From Bacteroidaceae bacterium (GTDB lineage Bacteria; Bacteroidota; Bacteroidia; Bacteroidales; Bacteroidaceae): a DNA stretch of 41,151 nucleotides. Under the pieces are notes generated by a model. It was given only the letters and a program-made list of their open reading frames with translations, did not search any database and had not been told where the DNA came from. The DNA is taken from positions 1 through 41,151 of the forward strand of contig JAKSIY010000007.1 of assembly GCA_024398535.1 (NCBI GenBank), written 5' to 3'. The position numbers were made by a program, and so were the translations under genes. Shown one piece after another: positions 7,965 to 17,165 of this stretch (position 1 is the stretch's first letter; each line of letters starts with the position of its first letter).

Positions 7965-9407
7965 ATGTGGGTAGTTGTGCACGTGCTTCTCTCTCTTGAA
8001 TGCAAGGCCTGCCTGCTTCATGCGGATACAGATGACAACATTCAGGTCCTCATCTTTCTGGGCAGCAGCCTCATCATACTTGCCGTCCTTGTTATACTTA
8101 GGATCATAAGCATTCTTGACGTATGCCCCCTCATACTCCTTGTAGAGATTCTGGTCGATGCAGTTCTCAACGAATGAAGGATCAAGTTCGTCAAGCATCC
8201 AATACTTGCCGGTAAAGTCAACCATTGGACGGGTCTCCATCTTGCGGTTGATCATGAAGAGTGACGGGATACCGGCTGCCTTGGCAACGAAGGCATCGTC
8301 TGCGCCAAAGGTTGGAGCAATGTGTACGATACCTGTACCGTCCTCGGTAGTTACGTAATCGCCAGGAATTACACGGAAACCGGCATCGCTGGTCTTGATT
8401 GTTCCATCCTCATCCTTGAACACAGGCTTTACCCATGGGAAAAGCTGCTGATAATGCATGCCTACCAGGTCAGAACCTTTGTACTCAGCAACAATCTGAT
8501 AAGGAATAACCTTGTCACCCTGCTTGTATGAGTCCAGAGGAAGTTCTGCACCCTTTGGATCAAGGTATGCATTAACACGCTCCTTGGCCATGATGGCAGT
8601 GACAGGCTGACCGGTGTACATGTTGTATGTGCGGACTGCTACGTAGTCAATCTTGTTGCCTACGCAGAGTGCGGTATTTGAAGGAAGTGTCCATGGAGTT
8701 GTGGTCCAAGCCAGGAAACACGGTGTGCCCCAGCCTGTCATCTCTGGCTTAGGGTCAGTCATGACGAACTGGGCGGTCACTGTCGTGTCCTTGACGTCAC
8801 GGTAGCAGCCTGGCTGGTTCAGCTCATGGCTTGACAGCCCGGTACCGGCAGCCGGCGAATATGGCTGGATGGTATAGCCTTTATACAGGAAGCCCTTGCC
8901 GTGCAGCTGCTTGAGCAGCCACCACAGTGTCTCAATGTAGCGGTTGTCATAAGTAATGTATGGATTGTCCAGGTCCACCCAGTAACCGATCTTCTGGGTA
9001 AGCTCACTCCAGCGCTCCTTGTATTTCATGACCTCTGTACGACAGTTCATGTTGTAGTCGTCAACAGAAATCTTATGGCCTATATCCTCTTTGGTAATGC
9101 CCAGATTCTTCTCAACGCCAAGCTCTACAGGAAGTCCATGGGTATCCCAGCCAGCCTTACGGTTGACCTGAAATCCGCACATGGTCTTGTAGCGGCAGAA
9201 ACAGTCCTTGATGGTACGAGCCATGACATGATGGATACCCGGCATGCCATTGGCAGATGGAGGTCCCTCATAGAAAACAAATGACGGACATCCCTCTCTC
9301 TCCTTTATACTGCGTGCAAACAGATCCTCCTTGAGCCATTCGTTCAAGACATCTTTGTTAACCTGTGAAAGGTCAAGCTGGCTACGTTCTGCAAATTTCT
9401 GATTCAT
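7932..9407 (-). CDS. ileS: IleS N-terminal fragment (HIGH and editing domains)
   Basis: The 5' half of the interrupted synthetase, about 491 residues from MNQKF. It contains the class I HIGH-equivalent GIHH at residues 57-60 (context SANGMPGIHHVMA) and the start of the Rossmann core (KAGWDTHGLPVE). The CP1 editing domain follows, with WTTTPWTLPSNTALCVG and the GTGIVHIAPTFGADD motif that hydrolyses mischarged Val-tRNA. It ends in the scrambled tract. Alone it lacks KMSKS and the anticodon-binding domain, so it cannot aminoacylate. Confidence 0.75.
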   Translation of the reverse strand: MNQKFAERSQLDLSQVNKDVLNEWLKEDLFARSIKEREGCPSFVFYEGPPSANGMPGIHHVMARTIKDCFCRYKTMCGFQVNRKAGWDTHGLPVELGVEKNLGITKEDIGHKISVDDYNMNCRTEVMKYKERWSELTQKIGYWVDLDNPYITYDNRYIETLWWLLKQLHGKGFLYKGYTIQPYSPAAGTGLSSHELNQPGCYRDVKDTTVTAQFVMTDPKPEMTGWGTPCFLAWTTTPWTLPSNTALCVGNKIDYVAVRTYNMYTGQPVTAIMAKERVNAYLDPKGAELPLDSYKQGDKVIPYQIVAEYKGSDLVGMHYQQLFPWVKPVFKDEDGTIKTSDAGFRVIPGDYVTTEDGTGIVHIAPTFGADDAFVAKAAGIPSLFMINRKMETRPMVDFTGKYWMLDELDPSFVENCIDQNLYKEYEGAYVKNAYDPKYNKDGKYDEAAAQKDEDLNVVICIRMKQAGLAFKREKHVHNYPHGGRTDRHVLH

Positions 9408-9428
9408 ATACTTTCTGATTACGGACCG

Positions 9429-9436
9429 CAAAGTTA
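9429..9436 (-). promoter_or_regulatory. Bacteroidetes-type -7 box for the ileS operon
   Basis: On the minus strand this reads TAACTTTG, matching TAnnTTTG, 21 bases ahead of the ATG at 9407. Transcription would start at about 9422, which excludes the longer ileS start at 9431. No -33 element is evident in the AT-rich upstream stretch. Confidence 0.5.
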
Positions 9437-9504
9437 CTCTTTTTAATTATTAATTTGTAATTTCGCGCCTTGAAAACTCTAAGTGACTTAGTCGGAATAC
9501 CATA

Positions 9505-10095
9505 ATGAGCATAGCAATCCTCAAATACAACGCAGGAAACATCAGATCTGTCAGCCATGCCCTTGAGAGGCTTGGAGCAGAAGGAATCATCACCGATGAC
9601 GAGAAACTGCTGCGTAGCGCTGACAAGGTAATCTTCCCTGGTGTAGGAGAAGCAGAAACCACAATGCAGTACCTTCGTTCACATGGTCTGGACACCATCC
9701 TGAAGAGTCTGACACAGCCGGTTCTGGGTATCTGCCTTGGACAGCAGCTCATGTGCAGGCACTCAGAAGAGGGCGATGCAGACTGCCTTGGAATCTTTGA
9801 TGTCCCAGTGGTACGTTTCCAGCCTGAAGCATGGCAGGACAAGGTTCCGCACATGGGATGGAACACAATCACAGACTGCAAGGGACCGCTCTTCAAGGAG
9901 TTTTCAAAACCGGAATTCGTCTATTTCGTTCACAGTTTCTACGTTCCTGTCTGTGAATTCACGGCAGCAACGACAGAGTACATTGTGCCTTTCAGCGCAT
10001 CGCTCCACAAGGACAACTTCTACGCAACTCAGTTCCACCCGGAAAAAAGCGGCAGCGTAGGTGAAAGAATACTGAAGAACTTCCTTGAACTATAA
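9505..10095 (+). CDS. hisH: Imidazole glycerol phosphate synthase, glutaminase subunit
   Basis: HisH, 196 residues, a class I glutamine amidotransferase that supplies ammonia to HisF in histidine biosynthesis. The catalytic triad is visible: nucleophile Cys77 in GICLGQQ, and His178 and Glu180 in QFHPEKSG. The N-terminus (IAILKYNAGNIRSVSHAL) is typical. It is the first gene of the his-lys operon and lies divergent from ileS across a 97-base AT-rich gap that must hold its promoter; TAATTTCG at about 9460-9467 is a near match to a -7 box. Confidence 0.96.
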   Translation: MSIAILKYNAGNIRSVSHALERLGAEGIITDDEKLLRSADKVIFPGVGEAETTMQYLRSHGLDTILKSLTQPVLGICLGQQLMCRHSEEGDADCLGIFDVPVVRFQPEAWQDKVPHMGWNTITDCKGPLFKEFSKPEFVYFVHSFYVPVCEFTAATTEYIVPFSASLHKDNFYATQFHPEKSGSVGERILKNFLEL

Positions 10096-10110
10096 CTTTA
10101 GAAAAGAATT

Positions 10111-10863
10111 ATGGAGATAGTTCCAGCAATAGATATCCTTGACGGAAAATGCGTAAGACTTACCAAAGGTGACTACGACACCAAGAAGATCTACAGTGAA
10201 GATCCTCTTGAAATTGCGCGCATGTTTGAGTCACACGGCATTCACCGCCTGCATCTGGTTGACCTTGACGGTGCCAGGAACAGCCACATCATAAACCATC
10301 AGGTTCTTCGCAGGATTGCCTCGCAGACAGGTCTGAAGGTTGACTTCGGTGGCGGAGTCAAGACAGACCAGGACCTAGCAATTGCATTTGAGAACGGCGC
10401 CAGCATGGTCACCATAGGCAGTGCAGCCGTAAAGCATCCGGAAAGACTGGAGCGCTGGCTTCATCTGTACGGCCCTTCAAGAATCATTCTGGGAGCAGAC
10501 GTACGCAACGGCAACATCTCTGTCAACGGATGGAAGGAAGACAGTCCTCTTGGACTTACCGAATTCCTGAGGGATTATACGGAAAAGGGAGTAAGACAGG
10601 TTCTCTGTACAGACATAAACCGCGACGGAATGCTGCAGGGACCAGCCGTGGATCTCTACAGGAACATCCTTCAGGAATTTCCTGCTATGCATCTGATTGC
10701 ATCGGGCGGTGTAAGCAGCATGCAGGACTTGACAGAACTGAAGAAAGCAGGTCTTCCGGCAGCAATTGTCGGCAAGGCATTCTATGAGGGACACATTACT
10801 TTAGAGCAGCTTGCATCATTCTGCTATGACCAGGCTGCAGACAATACAGAATTAGTTGACTGA
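10111..10863 (+). CDS. hisA: ProFAR isomerase (HisA)
   Basis: HisA, 250 residues, a TIM barrel that isomerises ProFAR to PRFAR in histidine biosynthesis. The first catalytic Asp is in [13 protein letters not shown] (Asp8) and the second in [12 protein letters not shown]. Phosphate-binding glycines occur in VDFGGGV and LIASGGVSS. It follows hisH by 15 bases and its stop overlaps the hisF ATG by one base (TGATG), so translation is coupled. Confidence 0.96.
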   Translation: MEIVPAIDILDGKCVRLTKGDYDTKKIYSEDPLEIARMFESHGIHRLHLVDLDGARNSHIINHQVLRRIASQTGLKVDFGGGVKTDQDLAIAFENGASMVTIGSAAVKHPERLERWLHLYGPSRIILGADVRNGNISVNGWKEDSPLGLTEFLRDYTEKGVRQVLCTDINRDGMLQGPAVDLYRNILQEFPAMHLIASGGVSSMQDLTELKKAGLPAAIVGKAFYEGHITLEQLASFCYDQAADNTELVD

Positions 10864-11618
10864 TGCTTGCAAAAAGAATAATACCATGTCTTGATATCCG
10901 TGACGGCCGCACCGTCAAGGGAACGAACTTTGTCAACCTGCGCGATGCCGGAGACCCGGTTGAACTGGGCCGCCTGTACAGCCAGCAGGGAGCCGACGAG
11001 CTTGTGTTCCTTGACATAACAGCCACACATGAAGGCAGAAAGACATTCACGGAACTTGTCGAGCGCATTGCTGCCGAGATTTCAATTCCATTCACCGTTG
11101 GTGGAGGAATCCATGAGATCCATGACGTAGAGCGTTTGCTCAGGGCCGGTGCTGACAAGGTATCCGTAAACTCGGCCGCCATAAGGAATCCGCAGCTGAT
11201 TGACGACATAGCAAAGAACTTCGGTTCCCAGGTATGTGTCACTGCTATCGACGGCAAGCTGACCCCTGCCGGATGGCGATGCTTCCTGAACGGTGGACGT
11301 ATTGAGACAGAACTTGACATGTTTGAGTGGGCAAAGGAGGCATCGGACCGTGGTGCCGGTGAGATTCTCTTCACAAGCATGGATCACGACGGAGTGAAGC
11401 AGGGCTTTGCAAATGATGCCCTGGCCAGGATGTATGACCTGGTCCCTATCCCTGTGATTGCGTCGGGTGGAGCCGGAACTAAAGAGCACTTCCTTGATGC
11501 CTTCACTTCAGGAAAGGCCGATGCCGCACTGGCTGCCAGTGTTTTCCACTTTGGGGAAATAGGTATCCCGGACCTCAAGAGCTATCTTGACAGCAAGGGA
11601 ATACCGGTAAGATTGTAA
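10863..11618 (+). CDS. hisF: Imidazole glycerol phosphate synthase, cyclase subunit
   Basis: HisF, 251 residues, a TIM barrel that partners HisH to make imidazole glycerol phosphate and AICAR from PRFAR and glutamine-derived ammonia. Catalytic Asp11 is in [15 protein letters not shown] and the second Asp in VTAIDGK. The phosphate-binding loops VGGGI and IASGGAG are intact. Its start overlaps the hisA stop by one base. Confidence 0.97.
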   Translation: MLAKRIIPCLDIRDGRTVKGTNFVNLRDAGDPVELGRLYSQQGADELVFLDITATHEGRKTFTELVERIAAEISIPFTVGGGIHEIHDVERLLRAGADKVSVNSAAIRNPQLIDDIAKNFGSQVCVTAIDGKLTPAGWRCFLNGGRIETELDMFEWAKEASDRGAGEILFTSMDHDGVKQGFANDALARMYDLVPIPVIASGGAGTKEHFLDAFTSGKADAALAASVFHFGEIGIPDLKSYLDSKGIPVRL

Positions 11619-11639
11619 AAAGTAAAACAGACTATTGAT

Positions 11640-12233
11640 ATGACAATTGATTTTGAAAAGATGGGAGGTCTTGTTCCTGCCATTATCCAGGACAATGTAA
11701 CAGCCAAGGTACTGATGCTTGGTTTCATGAATGAAGAGGCCTACAACAAGACCCTTGAGCTGGGCAAGGTTACATTCTACAGCCGCACCAAGCAGCGCCT
11801 GTGGACCAAGGGAGAGGAAAGCGGAAACTTCCTGAACGTGGTAAAGATACTGAATGACTGTGACAATGATACTCTCCTTATAAAGGTGAATCCAGTTGGC
11901 CCAGTATGTCATACAGGTGCAGACACATGCTGGAATGAGAAGAATGAGGCAGACCTGAACTTCCTTTCATATCTGCAGGACTTCATTGACAAGCGCTATC
12001 AGGAGATGCCAGAGGGGTCATACACCACTTCACTCTTCAAGAGCGGTGTCAACCGCATGGCACAGAAGGTCGGAGAAGAGGCTGTTGAGACAGTGATCGA
12101 GGCCACAAACGGAACAGACGACCGTCTGCTCTATGAAGCTTCAGACCTTATCTATCACCTGATTGTCCTGCTCACATCAAAGGGACACCGTATTGAAGAA
12201 CTTGCTACAGAATTGCGCAAGCGTCACAAATAA
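11640..12233 (+). CDS. hisI: Bifunctional PRA-CH / PRA-PH (HisIE)
   Basis: A 197-residue fusion of phosphoribosyl-AMP cyclohydrolase (HisI, about residues 1-110) and phosphoribosyl-ATP pyrophosphohydrolase (HisE, about 115-197), steps 3 and 2 of histidine biosynthesis. The HisI part has MLGFMNEEAY, TFYSRTKQRLWTKGEESGN and the metal-binding PVCHTGADTCW. The HisE part has the KVGEEAVETVIEA helix and DLIYHLIVLL. It lies 21 bases after hisF and 9 bases before ftsE. Confidence 0.96.
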   Translation: MTIDFEKMGGLVPAIIQDNVTAKVLMLGFMNEEAYNKTLELGKVTFYSRTKQRLWTKGEESGNFLNVVKILNDCDNDTLLIKVNPVGPVCHTGADTCWNEKNEADLNFLSYLQDFIDKRYQEMPEGSYTTSLFKSGVNRMAQKVGEEAVETVIEATNGTDDRLLYEASDLIYHLIVLLTSKGHRIEELATELRKRHK

Positions 12234-12242
12234 GACATCATA

Positions 12243-12950
12243 ATGAAGGTCATAGATTATCAGAACGTTGAAGTCCGTCAGGCAGACATGCATGTCCTTG
12301 GACAGGTCTCGTTCTCAGTTGAAGAGGGAGATTTTGTCTATCTGATAGGAAAGGTCGGATCAGGAAAGAGCAGTCTTCTGAAGACGCTGTATGCAGAACT
12401 GGACCCTATCTGTGGTCCAGACGGTCATGCGGTAGTGTTGGATGAGGACCTGACCCGTCTAAAAAGGAAGAAAGTTCCGGCTCTCAGACGCCAGCTGGGA
12501 GTGATTTTTCAAGATTTCCAGTTGCTGACAGACCGTAATGTCTATGACAATCTGTATTTTGTTCTCAAGGCTACAGGCTGGAAGGGCAAGCAACAGATGC
12601 GCCAGCGCATATTTGAAGTCCTGGACCTTGTTGGCATGGAGACAAAGGGATACAAGATGCCTCATGAACTCTCTGGCGGAGAACAGCAGCGCATCAGCAT
12701 TGCACGTGCCCTGCTGAACAGCCCAAAGCTTATTCTGGCAGATGAGCCGACAGGAAACCTTGACCCGGAAACCGGACGTCAGATCATTGAGATTCTGCAC
12801 AGAGTACGCCAGAACGGTGCTGCGGTTGTCATGATAACCCACAATCCGGGGTGGCTTGAGGAATACCCGGGACGCGTGCTGAAATGCATCGACCGTCATC
12901 TTGTTGAAGAGACGGCAACAAACAAGACAGAAACAAATAATAACGAATAA
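12243..12950 (+). CDS. FtsE-like ABC transporter ATP-binding protein
   Basis: A 235-residue ABC ATPase most like FtsE. It shows Walker [13 protein letters not shown], the Q-loop FQDFQLL, the signature LSGGEQQR, Walker [10 protein letters not shown] and the H-loop MITHN. FtsE couples ATP hydrolysis to FtsX in cell division and peptidoglycan hydrolase control. No ftsX or other permease gene is adjacent. It sits between hisIE (9 bases) and lysC (one-base overlap, TAATG) and is presumably cotranscribed with them. A LolD-type role is a less likely alternative. Confidence 0.85.
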   Translation: MKVIDYQNVEVRQADMHVLGQVSFSVEEGDFVYLIGKVGSGKSSLLKTLYAELDPICGPDGHAVVLDEDLTRLKRKKVPALRRQLGVIFQDFQLLTDRNVYDNLYFVLKATGWKGKQQMRQRIFEVLDLVGMETKGYKMPHELSGGEQQRISIARALLNSPKLILADEPTGNLDPETGRQIIEILHRVRQNGAAVVMITHNPGWLEEYPGRVLKCIDRHLVEETATNKTETNNNE

Positions 12951-14275
12951 TGAAAGTACTCAAATTTGGAGGCACCTCTGTTGGAAGTCCACAGAGAATG
13001 AAGGATGTTTGCAAGCTTATTCTTGAAGATGGACAGCAGAAGCTGGTTGTCCTCTCGGCAATGTCCGGAACCACGAATTCACTCGTAGAGATCACACAGT
13101 ACCTGTATGGCGGCAACAAGGCCGGTGCAGGCGACGTAATCAGCCGTCTGCGCACAAAGTACACACAGCATGTAGCAGAACTGTACAGCACAGACCAATA
13201 TAAGAATAAGGTACAGAAGTTCATTGATGACAAGTTTGACTTCCTGGCATCGTTCTCTCCATCAAACTTTGACGGAGATCAGGAGAAGGAGATCCTGGCA
13301 CAGGGAGAACTTATCTCAACATTCATGGTCACAAGCTATCTGACAGAGACAGGCATCAAGGCCGCACTTCTGCCGGCACTTGATTTCATGCGCATAAACA
13401 ACGATGAAGAGCCAGACATGGAATTCATCTCAGAAAACGCAAGAAAGCAGCTTGACCAGAACCCAGGATGCCAGATCTACATAACACAGGGATTCATCTG
13501 CCGCAACATGAGCGGTGCCGTTGACAACCTGAAACGCGGTGGCAGCGACTATACCGCATCAATCCTTGGTGCTGCAATCAAGGCAGACGAAATCCAGATC
13601 TGGACCGATATTGACGGAATGCATAATAACGACCCACGTGTAGTTGACAAGACAGAAGCCGTACGTCACCTGCATTTTGAGGAGGCTGCAGAGCTTGCAT
13701 ACTTTGGTGCAAAGATCCTGCACCCTACATGCGTCCAGCCTGCTAAATTCGCAAACATTCCTGTACGTCTGCTGAACACAATGGAACCGGAGGCTCCAGG
13801 TACCCTTATCAATAACACCACCGAGGCAGACAAGATCAAGGCTGTTGCCGCAAAGGACAACATCACCGCAATCAAAATCAAGTCAAGCCGCATGCTTCTG
13901 GCTCACGGTTTCCTCAGAAAGGTATTTGAGATATTTGAGAGCTACCGTACCTCAATTGATATGATCTGCACATCAGAGGTTGGCGTTTCAATGTCAATTG
14001 ACGACACAAAGCATCTGAATGAGATCGTTGCAGAGCTCAAGAAATACGGAACAGTGACAGTTGACCAGGACATGTGCATCATCTGCGTTGTAGGTGACAT
14101 GGACTGGGAGAACCTTGGATTCGAGTCACGCGCCATGGAGGCTCTCAAGGATATTCCAGTACGCATGATCTCTTACGGAGGCAGCAACTACAACATCTCA
14201 TTCCTCATCAAGGAATCAGACAAGAAGCGCGCCCTACAGCGTCTGAGCGATGTTCTCTTTAACGGAAAGGAATAA
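12950..14275 (+). CDS. lysC: Aspartate kinase (monofunctional)
   Basis: Aspartokinase, 441 residues, the first step of the aspartate pathway to lysine, threonine and methionine. The N-terminal kinase domain starts with KFGGTSVG (residues 5-12), and [14 protein letters not shown] and the [13 protein letters not shown] region bind ATP and Asp. Tandem ACT domains follow (about 300-441) and are the probable allosteric site. There is no homoserine dehydrogenase fusion. It precedes lysA by 9 bases, which suggests commitment to diaminopimelate and lysine. Confidence 0.94.
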   Translation: MKVLKFGGTSVGSPQRMKDVCKLILEDGQQKLVVLSAMSGTTNSLVEITQYLYGGNKAGAGDVISRLRTKYTQHVAELYSTDQYKNKVQKFIDDKFDFLASFSPSNFDGDQEKEILAQGELISTFMVTSYLTETGIKAALLPALDFMRINNDEEPDMEFISENARKQLDQNPGCQIYITQGFICRNMSGAVDNLKRGGSDYTASILGAAIKADEIQIWTDIDGMHNNDPRVVDKTEAVRHLHFEEAAELAYFGAKILHPTCVQPAKFANIPVRLLNTMEPEAPGTLINNTTEADKIKAVAAKDNITAIKIKSSRMLLAHGFLRKVFEIFESYRTSIDMICTSEVGVSMSIDDTKHLNEIVAELKKYGTVTVDQDMCIICVVGDMDWENLGFESRAMEALKDIPVRMISYGGSNYNISFLIKESDKKRALQRLSDVLFNGKE

Positions 14276-14284
14276 TACAAAACC

Positions 14285-15406
14285 ATGAAACAGACCCCAT
14301 TCTACCATTATGACCTGGAGCTGCTTGACAGGACTCTCCAGGCCATCAAGGCTGCAATTGGCAGTCATTCTAACTACCATGTACACTATGCAATCAAGGC
14401 AAATGCAAACCCAATGGTTCTGGAGCGCATCTGCAAAGCCGGATTCGGTGTTGACTGCGTAAGTGGTGGTGAGGTCGATGCAGCACTCAAGGCAGGTTTT
14501 GCCCCAGAAAAGATTGTATTTGCCGGTGTCGGCAAGGCTGACTGGGAAATTGAGCTTGCACTCAAGGCCGGTATTTTCTGCTTCAATGTGGAATCAGAGC
14601 CTGAGCTTGAAGTAATCAGCCAGATGGCATCTGAGATGGGTAAGCAGGCAACCATTGCCCTGCGTGTAAACCCGAACGTTGATGCCCACACCCATGCAAA
14701 CATAACAACCGGTCTTGCAGAGAACAAGTTTGGCATAAACATTGAACTGTTGCCTGCCCTTGTAAAGCGTGCCCAGAGCATGCCAGGCATAAAGCTTGAC
14801 GGTCTTCACTTCCACATTGGATCGCAGATCCTGCAGATGGATGTCTTTGAGACTCTGGCATACAGAATTAACCAGTTGCTTGATCAGCTTTCTCTTGAAG
14901 GATTCCGCCCTACCCACATCAATGTAGGCGGAGGTCTTGGAATTGACTATGAAAACCCAGAAGAGAATCCTATCCCAGACTTTGCAGGTTACTTTGAGAC
15001 ACTTTCAAAGCACCTTAATCTTGGAGCAGGCCAGCAGCTTCATTCAGAGCTAGGACGAAGCGTAGTTGCGCAGTGCGGCCGCCTCATAACAAAGGTTCTA
15101 TACGTCAAGAAAGGAACCGTCAAGCAGTTTGTGATTGTCGATGCCGGAATGACAGACCTGGTACGTCCGGCAATGTACGGCTCACACCATAAGATTGTAA
15201 ATATCTCTTCAACAGGCCCGGAAGAGAAGTATGACGTGGTTGGTCCTATCTGTGAGTCTTCAGACGTATTTGACAAGGACATCATGCTGGCTGAGACCCA
15301 CCGAGGTGACTATCTGGCAATCCTATCTGCCGGTGCATACGGAGAGATCATGGCTTCACAGTACAATCTGAGAAAACTACCAGGCTCCTCTTCTACACTG
15401 GAATGA
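14285..15406 (+). CDS. lysA: Diaminopimelate decarboxylase
   Basis: LysA, 373 residues, a fold-III PLP enzyme that decarboxylates meso-diaminopimelate to lysine. The PLP lysine is K38 in YAIKANANP. HFHIGSQI, NVGGGLGIDY and ELGRSVVAQCG contribute to the cofactor and phosphate site, and CESSDVF with GAYGEIMASQYN completes the active site across the dimer. The C-terminus (RKLPGSSSTLE) is a little short but otherwise normal. It is the last gene before the terminator at 15420. Confidence 0.95.
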   Translation: MKQTPFYHYDLELLDRTLQAIKAAIGSHSNYHVHYAIKANANPMVLERICKAGFGVDCVSGGEVDAALKAGFAPEKIVFAGVGKADWEIELALKAGIFCFNVESEPELEVISQMASEMGKQATIALRVNPNVDAHTHANITTGLAENKFGINIELLPALVKRAQSMPGIKLDGLHFHIGSQILQMDVFETLAYRINQLLDQLSLEGFRPTHINVGGGLGIDYENPEENPIPDFAGYFETLSKHLNLGAGQQLHSELGRSVVAQCGRLITKVLYVKKGTVKQFVIVDAGMTDLVRPAMYGSHHKIVNISSTGPEEKYDVVGPICESSDVFDKDIMLAETHRGDYLAILSAGAYGEIMASQYNLRKLPGSSSTLE

Positions 15407-15419
15407 CCCTGAAACAGAC

Positions 15420-15468
15420 AAAGAAAATGGGATGGCATCGCACACTGTGATGTCATCCCATTTTCTTT
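15420..15468. terminator. Bidirectional intrinsic terminator
   Basis: A 20-base stem (15420-15439 with 15449-15468) has one G-T wobble and a 9-base loop, with A-rich and T-rich ends on the two sides. It separates lysA from the convergent O-antigen-ligase gene and can serve both strands. Confidence 0.85.
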
Positions 15469-15473
15469 GGTTC

Positions 15474-17159
15474 CTACTGGCGGCTTTCAAGATAGTCGTT
15501 TGCCATTGATTTCATGACGTTATAGGCACTATTCTCAACCTTTGGGATTTTCTCCAGAAGAGATTCTGCTGCAGAAACGGCATTGGCAGAGTCTCCGATA
15601 AGACTGTATATTTCAAAAAGTTTATAATCCGGCATAAACATTGAAGGGCACATGTTTCTGCAGGAATTAAAATGCAACAGGGCTTCGTCATACCTTTTCA
15701 TCTGTTCAAGACAATTGCCATATAACATTTCAACATTATAGTCATCAAGGTGCAATCTGCAAACATCAAGAATGCCTATACATGCCTTATAGTTGTGTGA
15801 CTGGTAATTGGAAATTGCCCAGTTATAAAGGAAACCAGGTTCATTGTTCCAGTATCTGGAAAGTTGTCTGTATTCTTTCAAAGAACTCTGGGCATCACGT
15901 TCATACTCATCATAACAGTGCTTCCAACGAATATTGAAAGAGAGATCAGCAGCAGTGATACACAGCAATGAGCCAATGGCACATCCCAGCACAAGTTTCT
16001 TTGCTTTTTCATTTGAAACCAGATCATTGTCGTCTCTATTGACAATGTCTGATAAAAGAAACATCAAAGTAAGCCAGAAAAATGCATATTTTGACGGGTA
16101 TGAGAAACAGGAATAAGAAAATAGGACGAACAGGCACAGCATAGTAGAGATATTCCCACTGTAACTATATACAAAACAAGCAATTACAGCAAAGAGCACC
16201 AGTAAACCGACAAATCCATATTGAAAAAACACCAGAATGAATTCATTGAATGGGTGGTACACGTTTCCAGCAATCATTGCGTGATGAATATTGGTGGGAT
16301 ATTGAAAATAGGCTGCCTGATACGACATATAATCAGACAGGAATGATCCTGGGCCATGTCCAAACAGAGGTGTAGAGAACGATGCATCTATGGCTATCTT
16401 CCATATAAGCAATCTGCCCTCTGAGGAGTCGCTCTTGTTGATCATCAGCGTAAAGAAAGCAATTGCGGCAACCACAATAAGACCAAGTGAAGTCTGCATG
16501 ATAAACCTTCTGTCAAATCTGGAGAAAGATACCCAGCAATATACAGATGATACAACTATCATTGACAGCAGTGACGTTCTGGATTGAAATATGAAAGCCA
16601 CGAAAAAATGCATCAGCAGAAGAAGAACCGCCAGAACCCGCATCCTGACTCTTGAATCTGCCAGAAAAGGAAAGAGGAAGGCAACTCCAATGCTTACAAC
16701 AAGAAGCGGACCGGCTATATTATCATACCACATATAACCCTCAAAAAGCACCATACTCTGTCTGAAGAGTTTACTGAACAGGAGAATGATGCAGAAAAGA
16801 GAGGATATGACAGGGAACAACAGCGTCAGTTTAGCGCGTTCTTCTTTGTTAAGTTGGCCTAGGGAAATGAACAAACACAGGAAAGACAGGCACTTCACAT
16901 AATTAATATATGGAGTCCTGAAGATGACAAAGTAAAGGATGACAAGCAGAGCCAAGAGCAAAGAACATACAAAAGACCGCCCTAGTCTGATACGATTATG
17001 TCCACAGAGCAATACCACAGACATAATGATGGAACAGACTGCAAGGAAATAATATCTTGTAGTCTCAATGGGAACGATGCCTCCGAAAACATCCGCGAAA
17101 AAAGCCGCGCCAACGAATGACACGGCCATTATGGGTAGTGATATGTTGAACCTACTCAT
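15474..17159 (-). CDS. O-antigen ligase-like membrane protein with C-terminal TPR
   Basis: A 561-residue protein with about 10-12 membrane helices (residues about 10-395), then a soluble helical tail with TPR-like units (for example YNWAISNYQSHNYKACIGI and YGNCLEQMKRYDEALLHF). The long periplasmic loop GHGPGSFLSDY...HPFNEFILVFFQYG carries the His and Gly-x-Gly pattern of the Wzy/WaaL/PglL superfamily. Members transfer lipid-linked glycans to lipid A, to other glycans, or to protein. The single lipoprotein gene 6 bases upstream suggests a protein O-glycosyltransferase with a dedicated acceptor, which is inference. Polysaccharide polymerase is the alternative. Confidence 0.78.
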   Translation of the reverse strand: MSRFNISLPIMAVSFVGAAFFADVFGGIVPIETTRYYFLAVCSIIMSVVLLCGHNRIRLGRSFVCSLLLALLVILYFVIFRTPYINYVKCLSFLCLFISLGQLNKEERAKLTLLFPVISSLFCIILLFSKLFRQSMVLFEGYMWYDNIAGPLLVVSIGVAFLFPFLADSRVRMRVLAVLLLLMHFFVAFIFQSRTSLLSMIVVSSVYCWVSFSRFDRRFIMQTSLGLIVVAAIAFFTLMINKSDSSEGRLLIWKIAIDASFSTPLFGHGPGSFLSDYMSYQAAYFQYPTNIHHAMIAGNVYHPFNEFILVFFQYGFVGLLVLFAVIACFVYSYSGNISTMLCLFVLFSYSCFSYPSKYAFFWLTLMFLLSDIVNRDDNDLVSNEKAKKLVLGCAIGSLLCITAADLSFNIRWKHCYDEYERDAQSSLKEYRQLSRYWNNEPGFLYNWAISNYQSHNYKACIGILDVCRLHLDDYNVEMLYGNCLEQMKRYDEALLHFNSCRNMCPSMFMPDYKLFEIYSLIGDSANAVSAAESLLEKIPKVENSAYNVMKSMANDYLESRQ

Positions 17160-17165
17160 GATATT

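Larger units (their letters stand above)
5919..9407 (-). pseudogene. ileS: Isoleucyl-tRNA synthetase, interrupted by in-frame TAG
   Basis: The whole gene spans about 1162 codons, the usual size for the long Bacteroidetes IleS. It reads in a single frame throughout (the two halves are exactly a multiple of three apart) but contains TAG at 7932-7934, about codon 492. The stop is not isolated. Between about 7887 and 7964 many normally invariant residues are replaced, with no length change: family PHCWRTDKPVLYYP reads PHGGRTDRHVLH*P, and DSWFIRS reads DRWLIRD. On either side the protein is perfectly typical. IleS is essential, so this implies a second ileS, stop readthrough, or a sequence or assembly error. 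The start at 9407 (MNQKF) is chosen because a -7 box overlaps the longer start at 9431. Confidence 0.8.

Noticed and set aside
15040-15285. Minus-strand open frame opposite lysA
   Set aside because: Shadow of a well-conserved PLP enzyme coding region.
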